A stretch of DNA of 64,000 bases from Friedmanniella luteola (lineage in GTDB: Bacteria > Actinomycetota > Actinomycetes > Propionibacteriales > Propionibacteriaceae): assembly GCF_900105065.1 (NCBI RefSeq), contig NZ_LT629749.1, positions 992,001-1,056,000 on the forward strand, written 5' to 3'. Of this stretch, positions 49,031-57,388 are shown piece by piece (position 1 is the stretch's first letter; every line of letters begins with the position of its first letter). The notes under the pieces are model-generated. The model ran no database searches. It was not told the DNA's origin and saw only the letters and a list, made by a program, of their open reading frames with translations. Made by a program: the position numbers and the translations under genes.

Positions 49031-49842
49031 TTCGCCTTCGCTCCCTTCGCGGCGATCCAGACGGCGATCGCCGAGAGTCCGCCGATGCCGATGATCCAGC
49101 CCCACAGGCCTTCGCTGACCGGGCCGAGCCCGCCCAGCTCCAGGCCGCCCTGGCTGGGCTCCTCGTGCAGGGTGTTGAGGTAGGCGATGATCTCGCGCTT
49201 GTCCTCGGGCTTCAGCACGCCGTCGGAGAAGACCGGCATCTGCTGCGGGCCGGTGATCAGCGCCTCGTAGATGTGCTGGTTGCTGACGCCGTACAGCGAC
49301 GGGGCGTACTTGCCACCCGGCAGTGCGCCGCCGGCGCCCTCGAAGTTGTGGCAGGCCGAGCAGTTGGTGCGGAAGAGCTCACCCCCGCGGGCGATCTCCT
49401 CCTCGCTCAGGCCGGCCGGGTCGTACTGGGACGGGTCGGGGATCTCCGGGCCAGGACCCATCGTCGCGACGAAGGCGGCCAGGGCGGCGACCTCTTCCGG
49501 GGTGTACCGGTTGGGCTTGACCGGGGCCTGGGCCTCGGGCCGCGCCATCGGCATCCGGCCGGTGCCGACCTGGAACTCGACCGCGGCGGCGCCGACGCCG
49601 GCCAGCGGCGGGCCCTGGATCTCCCCGCTGGCCTGGCCCTCGCCGTTCAGGCCGTGGCAGGAGGAGCAGCCGACGGCGAAGAGGGCCCGGCCCTCCTCGA
49701 CCTGCTGGCTGGTGCCGGTGTCGGCCGACGACTGGCCGGCCGGCGCGAGCACCGTGTAGAAGGCGCCCATGACGAAGAGCCCCAGCACCAGCAGCAGCGC
49801 CTTGGCTGCCGGGTGCCGTCGTCGGGAGGACAGGAATCGCAC
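49027..49842 (-). CDS. qcrC: Cytochrome bc1 complex diheme cytochrome c subunit
   Basis: This 271-residue cytochrome has two heme-binding motifs, CSSCH (about 59-63) and CSACH (about 160-164), an N-terminal signal anchor (15-33) and a C-terminal helix (247-265). In actinobacteria it replaces soluble cytochrome c by handing electrons directly to CtaC. GTG start with GAGGGA upstream. It precedes qcrA and qcrB in the standard order; the ctaE gene lies 99 bases upstream. Confidence 0.97.
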   Translation of the reverse strand: MRFLSSRRRHPAAKALLLVLGLFVMGAFYTVLAPAGQSSADTGTSQQVEEGRALFAVGCSSCHGLNGEGQASGEIQGPPLAGVGAAAVEFQVGTGRMPMARPEAQAPVKPNRYTPEEVAALAAFVATMGPGPEIPDPSQYDPAGLSEEEIARGGELFRTNCSACHNFEGAGGALPGGKYAPSLYGVSNQHIYEALITGPQQMPVFSDGVLKPEDKREIIAYLNTLHEEPSQGGLELGGLGPVSEGLWGWIIGIGGLSAIAVWIAAKGAKAK

Positions 49843-49941
49843 GTGAGGGTCCCTCTCAGGGTGATCGCTCTTGCTGTGGGGCTGACAGGTATTCGGTTGT
49901 GGGGGGTGCGGCGGATGCGGCGCGGAGTCCGCGGGATCCGG

Positions 49942-50652
49942 TCAGCGCAGCAGGTAGATCACGCCGAAGAGAGCGATCCAGACGACGTCGACGAAGTGCC
50001 AGTAGTAGGACACTACAACGGCGCTGACGGCCTGCTCGTGGGTGAAGGTGCGGGCCAGGTAGGTGCGTCCGAGGAGCAGCACGAAGGCGATCAGACCGCC
50101 CGTCACGTGCAGGCCGTGGAAGCCGGTCGCGAGGTAGAAGACGGACCCGTAGACGTCGGAGGACAGCGTCAGGCCCTCCGAGATCAGCCCGGCGTACTCG
50201 TACACCTGGCCGCCGATGAAGAAGGCGCCCATGACGAACGTGAGGATGTACCACTCGCGCAGCCCCCACCGGCCGAGGGCGAGCGGGCCGCCGCCGCGGG
50301 AGACCTGGCCGCGCTCGGCGGCGAAGACGCCCATCTGGCAGGTGAAGGAGCTGGCCACCAGCACCGTCGTGTTGACGACCGCGAAGGGCACGTTCAACAG
50401 CTCGGTCTGCTGGGCCCACAGGCTCTCGAAGCCGCCGCCCGCCGCCTGGGAGTTCGTCACGTTGCGGATCGTGAAGTACGCCGCGAACAGGGCCGCGAAG
50501 AACATCAGCTCGGAGGCGAGCCAGACGATGGTGCCGACGGCCACCATGTCCGGGCGGCCGGGCCGACCCCGCAGACGGGACTGGGGGATCGCGTGCAGGG
50601 CGCCCTCCGGCTTGGTCATCGAGCCGGAGACGGCGTGCGTGTGAGTGGCCAC
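49942..50652 (-). CDS. ctaE: Cytochrome c oxidase subunit III
   Basis: This 236-residue membrane protein has about five helices and the family core [26 protein letters not shown] and the C-terminal [11 protein letters not shown]. It completes the aa3 oxidase. Start choice: GTG at 50652 lies six bases after AATAAT, a leaderless layout; an in-frame GTG two codons upstream (50658) is the alternative. It heads the ctaE-qcrC-qcrA-qcrB block, away from ctaC-ctaD-ctaF, the usual actinobacterial arrangement. Confidence 0.95.
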   Translation of the reverse strand: MATHTHAVSGSMTKPEGALHAIPQSRLRGRPGRPDMVAVGTIVWLASELMFFAALFAAYFTIRNVTNSQAAGGGFESLWAQQTELLNVPFAVVNTTVLVASSFTCQMGVFAAERGQVSRGGGPLALGRWGLREWYILTFVMGAFFIGGQVYEYAGLISEGLTLSSDVYGSVFYLATGFHGLHVTGGLIAFVLLLGRTYLARTFTHEQAVSAVVVSYYWHFVDVVWIALFGVIYLLR

Positions 50653-50658
50653 GCGCAC

Positions 50659-50664
50659 ATTATT
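50659..50664 (-). promoter_or_regulatory. Possible leaderless -10 element of ctaE
   Basis: AATAAT, six bases before the GTG at 50652. Confidence 0.4.
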
Positions 50665-50737
50665 GCCTCACGACCCGAAGCCGTCACCCTGGGCGCGCCC
50701 CGGGAGGGGCTGAGCCGCGGCCGTGCGGCCGGTGCGC

Positions 50738-51265
50738 TCAGATGCCGCCGTAGGTGTCCAGGCGGGCGTGGGCCCGGAAGGTGGAGACGAGGATCACCAC
50801 GCCGGCCAGGGTCAGCGGCACCCAGCCCACCCCGAGACCGGCGACGACGCCCGCCGAGCGCAGCATCGCGAGGCCGGCCCAGAGCGGGACGAACCCCAGC
50901 GCCAGGACCCAGCCGGCCAGGTGCAGCGGCCACCAGAAGAACTTGTTGATCTCGTCGACGACGAGCGCCCAGCAGAGCAGCACCGCGAGCACGGCGCCGA
51001 TCTGGTGCATGGACGCCCCGAGGTTGAACACGTTGAGCGCCAGGGGCAGGCGCGCGGGGTCGGCGGCGGGCAGCCACTGCGGGTCGACGCCGCGGACCAG
51101 CGTCGCCGCCGGGAAGAGCGTCAGCCGCGCGTCGACCACCTGCACGGTGAAGTCGAGGTACTGCATCCGCAGGTACGGCAGCAGGGCTCCGAGCCCGACC
51201 AGGACGACGGAGACGGCCGCGGGGACGACGCGTCCACGGGTCAGGGTCACTCCTCGCAGCTGCAC
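50738..51265 (-). CDS. Predicted membrane protein upstream of ctaE
   Basis: This 175-residue protein has four or five hydrophobic helices (about 11-30, 75-98, 105-128 and 135-160). A conserved-looking segment, VVDEINKFFWWPLHLAGW, lies between. No domain is recognised. It sits next to ctaE with the same orientation and an 85-base gap. GTG start six bases behind GATACT. Position suggests a link to respiration, but nothing in the sequence proves it. Confidence 0.75.
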   Translation of the reverse strand: MQLRGVTLTRGRVVPAAVSVVLVGLGALLPYLRMQYLDFTVQVVDARLTLFPAATLVRGVDPQWLPAADPARLPLALNVFNLGASMHQIGAVLAVLLCWALVVDEINKFFWWPLHLAGWVLALGFVPLWAGLAMLRSAGVVAGLGVGWVPLTLAGVVILVSTFRAHARLDTYGGI

Positions 51266-51271
51266 CCGACC

Positions 51272-51277
51272 AGTATC
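51272..51277 (-). promoter_or_regulatory. Leaderless -10 element of the membrane protein gene
   Basis: GATACT, six bases before the GTG. Confidence 0.5.
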
Positions 51278-51343
51278 GCGGGCCGTCCCGGCGGCGCCGT
51301 GCAACCCGGCGGTGCGCACGGTGGTCGGGGGGTGCCGGGGCGC

Positions 51344-51349
51344 TAGGCT
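51344..51349 (+). promoter_or_regulatory. Probable -10 element of the pseudo-receiver/trpD operon
   Basis: TAGGCT with transcription start near 51356, leader about 33 bases. Confidence 0.5.
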
Positions 51350-51388
51350 CGTGCCCGCCGTCCGAGGAGAGTGGAGACGATCGACGCC

Positions 51389-51811
51389 ATGAGCAGCACC
51401 CCGCAGCCGTCCGCCGAGGTGGCCACCGTCCTGCTCTACGCCTCCGACCGGCTGACGCGCGAGAACATCCGGCTGGCGCTGGGCCGCAAGGTCGCCCGGG
51501 ACCTGCCCGTGCAGGTGCTCGAGGTCGCCACCCAGGCCGCCGTCATCACCGCGCTGGACGCCGGCGGCGTCGACCTCGCCATCCTGGACGGCGAGGCCGT
51601 CCCCGGGGGGATGGGGCTGTGCCGCCAGCTCAAGGACGAGATCTTCCGCTGCCCGCCCGTGCTGGTGCTCACCGGCCGCCGCGACGACGCCTGGCTGGCC
51701 ACCTGGTCCCGGGCCGACGGCGTGCTGGAGCACCCCGTGGACCCGGTGCGGCTGCCCGAGGTGGTCGCCGGCCTGCTGCGCAGCGCCGCCGCGACCTCGC
51801 CCAGCCGGTGA
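51389..51811 (+). CDS. Receiver-domain-like protein (possible pseudo-receiver)
   Basis: This 140-residue single-domain protein has a CheY-like outline: ATVLLYASDRLTRENI at the start with Asp20, and the putative phospho-acceptor Asp67 in VDLAILDGEA. Thr95 lies in VLVLTGRRDD, and the C-terminal EHPVDPVRLPEVV has His115 where receivers have the conserved Lys (KPxD). It has no output domain. Loss of the Lys suggests an atypical or phosphorylation-independent receiver. It overlaps trpD by GTGA. The ATG is chosen over a GTG six codons upstream because of spacing from GGAG. Confidence 0.82.
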   Translation: MSSTPQPSAEVATVLLYASDRLTRENIRLALGRKVARDLPVQVLEVATQAAVITALDAGGVDLAILDGEAVPGGMGLCRQLKDEIFRCPPVLVLTGRRDDAWLATWSRADGVLEHPVDPVRLPEVVAGLLRSAAATSPSR

Positions 51812-52845
51812 CCAGCTGGCCCGTGCTGCTCGGGGCCCTGGTGCAGGGCCAGGACCAGAGCCGCGACGCGACCGCCTGGGCGATGGAGCAGATCCTGGGC
51901 GGCGCGGCGACGCCCGGGCAGATCGCCGCCTTCGTCGTCGCCCTGCGGGCCAAGGGGGAGACGGTCGAGGAGATCGCCGGGCTCGCGGACACCATGCTCG
52001 ACTTCGCCACCTCGATCGAGCTCGGCGGCCCGGCCGTCGACGTCGTCGGCTCGGGGGGCGACCGCTCGAACACCGTCAACATCTCCTCGATGGCCGCGCT
52101 GGTCGCGGCCGGCGCGGGCGCCCGCGTGGTCAAGCACGGGAACCGGGCCGCCTCCTCGGCCTGCGGCTCCGCCGACGTGCTCGAGGCGCTGGGCGTGGTG
52201 CTCGACCTGCCGCCGGAGGCCCAGCAGGGCGTGGCCGACGCCGCCGGGATCGCGTTCCTCTTCGCCCCGCACTACCACCCGGCGCTGCGGCACGCCGGAC
52301 CGGTGCGCCGCGAGCTGGGGATCCCCACGACCTTCAACTACCTCGGGCCGCTGACCAACCCGGCGCAGCCCGGCGCCCAGGCCGTCGGTGTCGCCGACGA
52401 GCGGATGGCCGCCCTGGTCGCCGGCGTCTTCGCCGCACGCGGCCACCAGGGGCTGGTCGTGCACGGCGGCGACGGCCTCGACGAGCTGACCACGACGACC
52501 AGCTCGCGGGTCTGGGTGCACGTCGGGGGTGCGGTCACCGAGACCGCGCTGGACCCGCTGGACCTCGGCCTCGCCCGCGCGGACGCCGACGACCTCACCG
52601 GGGGCGACCCCGCCCACAACGCGCAGGTGGTCCACGACGTGCTCGCCGGCCGGCCGGGACCCGTGCACGACGTCGTGGTGCTGAACGCGGCCGCGACCCT
52701 GGTGGCCTTCCACGGGCCCGACCCGGCGCGGCTGACCGAGCAGCTCGGCGAGCAGCTGGTCGCCGCCGAGGAGGCGATCGCCTCCGGCCGCGCCGCCGAG
52801 ACGCTGGCCCGCTGGGTCGACGTGACCCGCAGCGCCGTCAGCTGA
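51808..52845 (+). CDS. trpD: Anthranilate phosphoribosyltransferase
   Basis: This 345-residue tryptophan enzyme joins anthranilate to PRPP. It has the glycine-rich VVGSGGDRSNTVNISS (PRPP site, about 75-90), KHGNRAASSACGSADVLEALGV and NPAQPGAQAVGV. All active-site motifs look intact. It lies alone, not in a trp operon, which is common in actinobacteria. GTG start overlapping the receiver-like gene. The 3' end overlaps the convergent DUF2510 gene by eight bases. Confidence 0.96.
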   Translation: MTSWPVLLGALVQGQDQSRDATAWAMEQILGGAATPGQIAAFVVALRAKGETVEEIAGLADTMLDFATSIELGGPAVDVVGSGGDRSNTVNISSMAALVAAGAGARVVKHGNRAASSACGSADVLEALGVVLDLPPEAQQGVADAAGIAFLFAPHYHPALRHAGPVRRELGIPTTFNYLGPLTNPAQPGAQAVGVADERMAALVAGVFAARGHQGLVVHGGDGLDELTTTTSSRVWVHVGGAVTETALDPLDLGLARADADDLTGGDPAHNAQVVHDVLAGRPGPVHDVVVLNAAATLVAFHGPDPARLTEQLGEQLVAAEEAIASGRAAETLARWVDVTRSAVS

Positions 52846-53710
52846 CGGCGAGCGACGCCAGCGCGTCCGCGGCCTGCCGCGCCAGCCCGGGGTCGGCGTC
52901 GTCCGGCACCGAGGTGGCGGCGAGCACGACCGACCCGTCCTCCAGGCCGACCAGCACCACCGCGACGTCGTCGTAGCGGCTGGGCAGGTCCGGCAGCCGG
53001 TAGTGCACCCGGGCGGTGACCAGCACGCCGGCGTGGTTGTCCACCGCGTGGTCGGCCACCTCGACGCCGGTGACCTGCACCGGGGCGGAGCGGAACAGCA
53101 GCCGGTCCAGCTGGGCGGTGACCGCCCGGCCGCGGGCGGCGAGGTCGCCGCCCGCGCCGACGTCGGGGTGCAGCCGGCCGAGCAGCACCGCAGCGGCCCA
53201 CGACGTCGCGCCGTGGGAGCGGGTGTGCACCGGCGCCCAGGCGAGGAAGCAGGCGTCGAGCAGCTGGGGGATGCTCATCGGGTCGGGCCGGGTCCGGTAG
53301 GGGGCGTCGGGCAGGGTCATCGAGACCGGGCCGACGGTGGCCACCCGGCTGGACTGGTCGAGGCGGCCGACCGCGGCGCTGCTGGCCGGAGCGGCCGCCG
53401 GGGTGGCGGCGCCGGGGGAGCGCGCACCCCGCTGGACCCCCGAGCGGTCGCCCCAGATCGCCAGCCCGAGGCCGACGGTGGCGCTGAGGAACAGGGCCAG
53501 GCAGACCAGCAGGGCGACGACGGTGCGGAAGGGGGACGGGCGGCGACGGGTGACGTCGTCCTCGGGCCGGGCGGGGGAGTGCAGCCGCGGGGTGGGGGCG
53601 CGAGGGGACTCGCTGATCGCCGCGGTCCAGTCGGCGCCGTCCCACCACCGGTAGAGGTCGGGGGTGCCGGCGGGGTCGGGATACCAGCCGGGCCGCGGGG
53701 CAGCGCTCAC
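52838..53710 (-). CDS. DUF2510 domain membrane protein
   Basis: This 290-residue protein begins with a DUF2510 motif (PGWYPDPAGTPDLYRWWDGADWT), a small WW-like cytoplasmic module. A basic linker, one membrane helix (about 64-86) and a 200-residue extracytoplasmic domain with no recognised family follow. That domain has a single Cys near 155 and resembles lipoprotein-type sensor domains. Function unknown. GTG start six bases behind TAGGCT, a clean leaderless layout. Confidence 0.85.
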   Translation of the reverse strand: MSAAPRPGWYPDPAGTPDLYRWWDGADWTAAISESPRAPTPRLHSPARPEDDVTRRRPSPFRTVVALLVCLALFLSATVGLGLAIWGDRSGVQRGARSPGAATPAAAPASSAAVGRLDQSSRVATVGPVSMTLPDAPYRTRPDPMSIPQLLDACFLAWAPVHTRSHGATSWAAAVLLGRLHPDVGAGGDLAARGRAVTAQLDRLLFRSAPVQVTGVEVADHAVDNHAGVLVTARVHYRLPDLPSRYDDVAVVLVGLEDGSVVLAATSVPDDADPGLARQAADALASLAVS

Positions 53711-53716
53711 CGGGTG

Positions 53717-53722
53717 AGCCTA
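53717..53722 (-). promoter_or_regulatory. Leaderless -10 element of the DUF2510 gene
   Basis: TAGGCT, six bases before the GTG. Confidence 0.55.
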
Positions 53723-53782
53723 GTCGGGTGGGCCACCCCCGGCTCCTGGCCGCGGGCGGGCGTGCCGCTGGGAGCGCCGCGA

Positions 53783-53788
53783 CATACT
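53783..53788 (+). promoter_or_regulatory. Leaderless -10 element of the gene at 53795
   Basis: CATACT, six bases before the GTG; same hexamer and spacing as at 12218-12223. Confidence 0.55.
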
Positions 53789-53794
53789 GCACGG

Positions 53795-54211
53795 GTGATC
53801 TCGCGCGACCTGGCCGCCGCCCTGGCCCCCCTGCTCCCCTGGACGCCGCACAACGGCGACCAGTTCTACATCCCGCGCGAGGAGATCGCCGAGTCGGTGT
53901 TCACCGTCAGCGACATGGTGGTGGAGCGGGTGACCCTGCAGGGCGAGACCCGCTTCCACTTCAACGGCACCGTGGAGTGGGCGTTGGACTCCGTCGAGGC
54001 CGACCTGGTGGTCTGGCTGCCGCGGGAGGAGCAGCTCCGCGAGCTGGTGGGGACCTGGTTCCTCTCGCTCGACGCGACGCCCGAGGGCTTCGTCGTCACG
54101 GTCAGCGGGCCCGGGCGCGCCCACCACACCGACCCCGAGCCCGAGGCCGCGGACGCCTACGGCCGGGCGCTGCTCTACGTGCTCACGGCCGCCGCGCCGG
54201 CGACGGCCTGA
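53795..54211 (+). CDS. Conserved actinobacterial protein of unknown function
   Basis: This 138-residue soluble protein has no signal peptide. It contains WTPHNGDQFYIPREEIAESV, FHFNGTVEWALDS and LVVWLPREEQLRELVGTWF. It looks like a single alpha/beta domain. Homologues sometimes carry the label pilus assembly protein CpaE, which the sequence itself does not support (no ATPase motif). It is convergent with a prepilin peptidase gene seven bases away. Confidence 0.75.
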   Translation: MISRDLAAALAPLLPWTPHNGDQFYIPREEIAESVFTVSDMVVERVTLQGETRFHFNGTVEWALDSVEADLVVWLPREEQLRELVGTWFLSLDATPEGFVVTVSGPGRAHHTDPEPEAADAYGRALLYVLTAAAPATA

Positions 54212-54218
54212 CCGCGGC

Positions 54219-54881
54219 TCAGCCGGTCCAGCGGGTCAGCACCGCGAGGTAGGCCCCGAGGAGCATCGACGGGGCGTAGGCGAAACCGCCCCGGCGCCGC
54301 CGGACCAGCTGGACGAGGCCGACGACCCCGCCGACCAGCGTCCCGGTGAGCAGGGCCAGCAGCAGCAGCCGCCAGCCGTGCGCCGCCGCCGCGGCGCCCA
54401 GCAGCGGGGCGTAGCGGACGTCGCCGAAGCCGAACCCGCCCCGGGACGCGGTCCAGACGAGCAGGTAGAGCGCACCCGCCACCGCCGCCCCGACCGCACT
54501 GCGGACCAGCTGCGCCCAGCCGCCGCCGAGCGCGGCCCCGGTCAGCGCGGCCACCGCCATCGCGGCCCAGGTGAGCTGCACCAGGCGCAGCGGCAGCCAG
54601 GTGGTCGCCAGGTCGACGCCGGCCAGCAGCACCCCGCCGACGGCCAGCACCGTCCACAGCGGCTGCACCGTGGCAGGCAGGGCCGTCCAGGCGACGGCGG
54701 CCGCCGACGCCGAGCCGAGCCCCACGGCCAGCAGGAAGCGGGGCGTCGGCAGCTCGGCGTAGCCCGGCGGGTCCTCCGCCGTCGGCTCCGGCAGCCGGCG
54801 CAGCAGTGGTCCGGCCACCGCCGCCGTGACCAGTCCGGTGACCAGCACGGCCAGCGGCACGAGCAGCTGCGCCGGGGTCAC
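54219..54881 (-). CDS. Prepilin peptidase (A24 family, no N-methylase domain)
   Basis: This 220-residue membrane protein has six or more helices. The two catalytic aspartates are in AGVDLATTWLPLRL (near 88) and GFGFGDVRYAPLLG (near 151), the AxxDxxxxxxP and GxGDVR motifs of aspartyl prepilin peptidases. The cysteine-rich N-methylating domain of TadV/PilD-like enzymes is missing, as in many actinobacterial members. No pilin or secretion ATPase gene is in the window. GTG start six bases behind TAGGAT. Confidence 0.9.
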   Translation of the reverse strand: MTPAQLLVPLAVLVTGLVTAAVAGPLLRRLPEPTAEDPPGYAELPTPRFLLAVGLGSASAAAVAWTALPATVQPLWTVLAVGGVLLAGVDLATTWLPLRLVQLTWAAMAVAALTGAALGGGWAQLVRSAVGAAVAGALYLLVWTASRGGFGFGDVRYAPLLGAAAAAHGWRLLLLALLTGTLVGGVVGLVQLVRRRRGGFAYAPSMLLGAYLAVLTRWTG

Positions 54882-54887
54882 CCGCCG

Positions 54888-54893
54888 ATCCTA
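54888..54893 (-). promoter_or_regulatory. Leaderless -10 element of the prepilin peptidase gene
   Basis: TAGGAT, six bases before the GTG. Confidence 0.5.
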
Positions 54894-54933
54894 CGGATCC
54901 GGGGCGGGGGACGGCCCGCTCCCGGACCCGCCC

Positions 54934-55407
54934 TCATGCCGCCACCCCGAGCGGCACCGGGGGCGCCTCGACGGCGCCGGGGCGGGTCCGGGAGGCGGTC
55001 AGCAGCCGCAGCGCCACGAGCGCGCTGCACCAGGCGGTGCCGGGGTGGGCCAGCTCGTCGAGCGACGACGCTGCCACCCCGAGCTCCACGGCCAGCGCCG
55101 GCGGACCGCCGCCGCGACCGGCGAGCATCCGCCGCAGCCGCAGCCGGGACTCCGCGGCCGGCACCTGGCGGGTGCGCAGGTCCCGCACGTCGGTGGCCCC
55201 GACCCGGATCAGGGCCCGGGCGTGGGCCGGGCTGATCCGGCGCACCGGCCGACCGTTCCGGCCGCGGACCAGCGACGTCGCCATCCGCGGGGGCACGCCG
55301 GCCAGCACCGCGACCTCGGTCGCGTCCAGCCCGCCGACGTCCATCAGGTGCCGCAGGTGGGCCCGGAACGGTCCGGCCTCCACCCAGGGCGCTGCTGCAG
55401 CCACCAT
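54934..55407 (-). CDS. Putative DNA-binding HTH protein
   Basis: This 157-residue protein carries two similar helical stretches. The first (about residues 12-72) includes the HTH-like DATEVAVLAGVPPRMATSLV. The second (about 90-140) includes GGGPPALAVELGVAASSLDE. The layout suggests tandem XRE-like helix-turn-helix units. No further domain is recognised. The ATG at 55407 has AGGAGG five bases upstream; an in-frame GTG nine codons earlier lacks one. Its target is unknown. Confidence 0.75.
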   Translation of the reverse strand: MVAAAAPWVEAGPFRAHLRHLMDVGGLDATEVAVLAGVPPRMATSLVRGRNGRPVRRISPAHARALIRVGATDVRDLRTRQVPAAESRLRLRRMLAGRGGGPPALAVELGVAASSLDELAHPGTAWCSALVALRLLTASRTRPGAVEAPPVPLGVAA

Positions 55408-55540
55408 CTCGTCCTCCTGGTCGTGGGTCCTCACCCAGGAGGGCCCGCGGAGGGGCGGCGTTGTTAACGGCCCGGTCGGCGCCGGAACCGACGGAGGGCC
55501 GGTCCCCTGACGGGGACCGGCCCTCCGGTGGTGCTGCTGC

Positions 55541-56698
55541 TCAGCCCTGGGCGCGCGTGAAACCGGCCCGCTCGGCCGCGTCCTCGCTGTCGAACCAGAC
55601 CTCGGCCTTGGTCTGGTCGTAGCCGCCGCCGTCCGGAACGTGGTACTTCATCGAGTTCTCGTTGCCCTTGATGACGAAGCCCTCGGGCGGCTCGGTGCCG
55701 GTGTAGGACCCCTCGCCGTAGGTCGAGGAGCTCGGCTTGAGGACCGTCACCGGGGTGATCTCCTCCTCGACGACCGTGCTCGTCTCGACCGTGCTCGTCT
55801 CGACCGCGCCGGTCTCGACGGTGTCGTCCGCCGTGGCGACCGGCTCGTCGGACGGGGTGGTGGTGGTCGGCGTGGTCGCGGCGTGGGTGGCCGGCGCGGG
55901 CGTCGACGGGCGGGCCGCCTGCCAGCCGGAGTCCTGGCCGCCGCCCAGCAGCTTGCGGACGACGACGACGGCGACACCCGCGAGGGCGGCGACGACGGCG
56001 ATCCGCTTCACCCAGCTGCCGCCCTTCTTCTCCTCCGGCAGCGCGAGCTCGCCCCGGGCCGCGGCGACGGTGGCCCGGCCCCGCTTGACGACCTCGACCG
56101 CCAGCGGGGAGGCGGCGGCCGCGCTGAGCGCGGTGCCCGCCCGGGGCAGCAGCTCGTCGGACACGCGGTCGCGAGCCGTCTCGAGGGCGGGCCCGACCTT
56201 GCTCACGGCGTCCTGCGCCACGGCGGCACCGCCGGCGACCACGGGGGCGATGCGGAGCGAGGCGGCCTCGGTCAGCGGGGCCACCCGGTCGGCGGCGGCC
56301 TGGGCGTACGGGGCGACGGCGCCGACGGCCTGGCCGGCCAGCGGCGCGGCCTTCTCGTAGGCCTGGTGGGCCAGCGGTCCGGCCGCGGCGGCCAGCGGCA
56401 CGGCCCGCTCGTAGGCCTGGTGGGCCAGCGGCACGGCGGCCGCCGCCACGCCGGCGGCGAGCGGGACGGCTCGGCCGTAGACCTGGTGGGCGAGCGGGAG
56501 GGCGGCTCCGGCGGCGGCCGCGGCTCCGGTGGCCAGCGGGCCGGCCTTGGCGGCCACGCCCTGGTAGAGCGGGGCGATCCGCTCCGCGGCTGAGTGCGCC
56601 AGCGGGACGAACCTCTCCGTCGTCGTGGTGGTCGTGACGGTCTCGGTGACGGGCGGGACCTTGCTCCGAGCGGCGTCGACGCGGTTTTTGCGCTTCAC
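55541..56698 (-). CDS. Repeat-rich anchored protein with C-terminal KGN...MKYH-type domain
   Basis: This 385-residue protein has four parts. The N-terminal half (about 30-200) holds degenerate Ala/Pro-rich repeats around PLAHQAYERAVPLA (AxPLAHQ-Y). A single hydrophobic helix (about 250-267) follows. Next comes a Thr/Ser/Glu-rich linker, and last a conserved C-terminal module of about 50 residues beginning EGFVIKGNENSMKYHVPD and containing AEVWFDSEDAAERAGF. That module occurs in other actinobacterial proteins, such as extended ribosomal protein L17, and NCBI names similar ones sunset domain; its function is unknown. GTG start with GGAGG five bases upstream. Divergent from the cyclophilin gene. 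Confidence 0.8.
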   Translation of the reverse strand: MKRKNRVDAARSKVPPVTETVTTTTTTERFVPLAHSAAERIAPLYQGVAAKAGPLATGAAAAAGAALPLAHQVYGRAVPLAAGVAAAAVPLAHQAYERAVPLAAAAGPLAHQAYEKAAPLAGQAVGAVAPYAQAAADRVAPLTEAASLRIAPVVAGGAAVAQDAVSKVGPALETARDRVSDELLPRAGTALSAAAASPLAVEVVKRGRATVAAARGELALPEEKKGGSWVKRIAVVAALAGVAVVVVRKLLGGGQDSGWQAARPSTPAPATHAATTPTTTTPSDEPVATADDTVETGAVETSTVETSTVVEEEITPVTVLKPSSSTYGEGSYTGTEPPEGFVIKGNENSMKYHVPDGGGYDQTKAEVWFDSEDAAERAGFTRAQG

Positions 56699-56872
56699 GT
56701 TTCCTCCGTTGTCTGCACGGGCGACTTCCGGTTCGCCGTGACGGCCACCGTACCGCCGGGAGGTCCGGGTTGGTCGGGGTGGGGCGGGGGCGTCGGGGCG
56801 GCCACGGTTGGCGGCGTCTGGGAGGATGGCCGGCGGAAACGACCAGGAACGACGACACAGGAAGGTGCCGAC

Positions 56873-57388
56873 GTGGCACAGACCGCCATCCTCCACACCA
56901 ACCGCGGCGACATCACGATCAACCTCTTCGCCGACCACGCCCCGAAGACCGTCGCCAACTTCGTGGGCCTCGCGACCGGGACCCAGGAGTACACGGACCC
57001 GCGCACCGGTGCCTCCACCACCGGCAAGTTCTACGACGGCGTGATCTTCCACCGGATCATCGACGGCTTCATGATCCAGGGCGGCGACCCGCTCGGCACC
57101 GGCACCGGTGGCCCGGGCTACACCTTCGCCGACGAGTTCCACCCCGAGCTGGCCTTCACCAAGCCCTACCTGCTGGCCATGGCCAACGCCGGTCCCGGCA
57201 CCAACGGCTCCCAGTTCTTCATCACCCTCGGCCCAACGCCGCACCTGAACCGCCGGCACACCATCTTCGGCGAGGTGGCCGACCAGGCCAGCCGCGACGT
57301 CGTCGACGCGATCGGCAACGTCCGCACCGGGCGCAACGACCGCCCCGTCGACGACGTCGTGATCCAGTCGGTCGACATCGCCGGGTGA
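56873..57388 (+). CDS. Peptidyl-prolyl cis-trans isomerase (cyclophilin)
   Basis: This 171-residue cytosolic cyclophilin A-type PPIase has all hallmarks: FYDGVIFHRIIDGFMIQGGD, FADEFHPEL, AMANAGPGTNGSQFFITL and HTIFGEV. The catalytic Arg lies in FHRII and Trp121 of human CypA is replaced by Leu in HLNRRH, as in many bacteria. GTG start with GGAAGG seven bases upstream. The stop overlaps the rhomboid-like gene (GTGA), so the two are translated together. Confidence 0.95.
   Translation: MAQTAILHTNRGDITINLFADHAPKTVANFVGLATGTQEYTDPRTGASTTGKFYDGVIFHRIIDGFMIQGGDPLGTGTGGPGYTFADEFHPELAFTKPYLLAMANAGPGTNGSQFFITLGPTPHLNRRHTIFGEVADQASRDVVDAIGNVRTGRNDRPVDDVVIQSVDIAG

Noticed and set aside
53795-54211. Pilus assembly ATPase (CpaE) identity for the small gene beside the prepilin peptidase
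   Set aside because: The 138-residue protein has no Walker motifs or receiver domain; adjacency to a prepilin peptidase alone is not enough.
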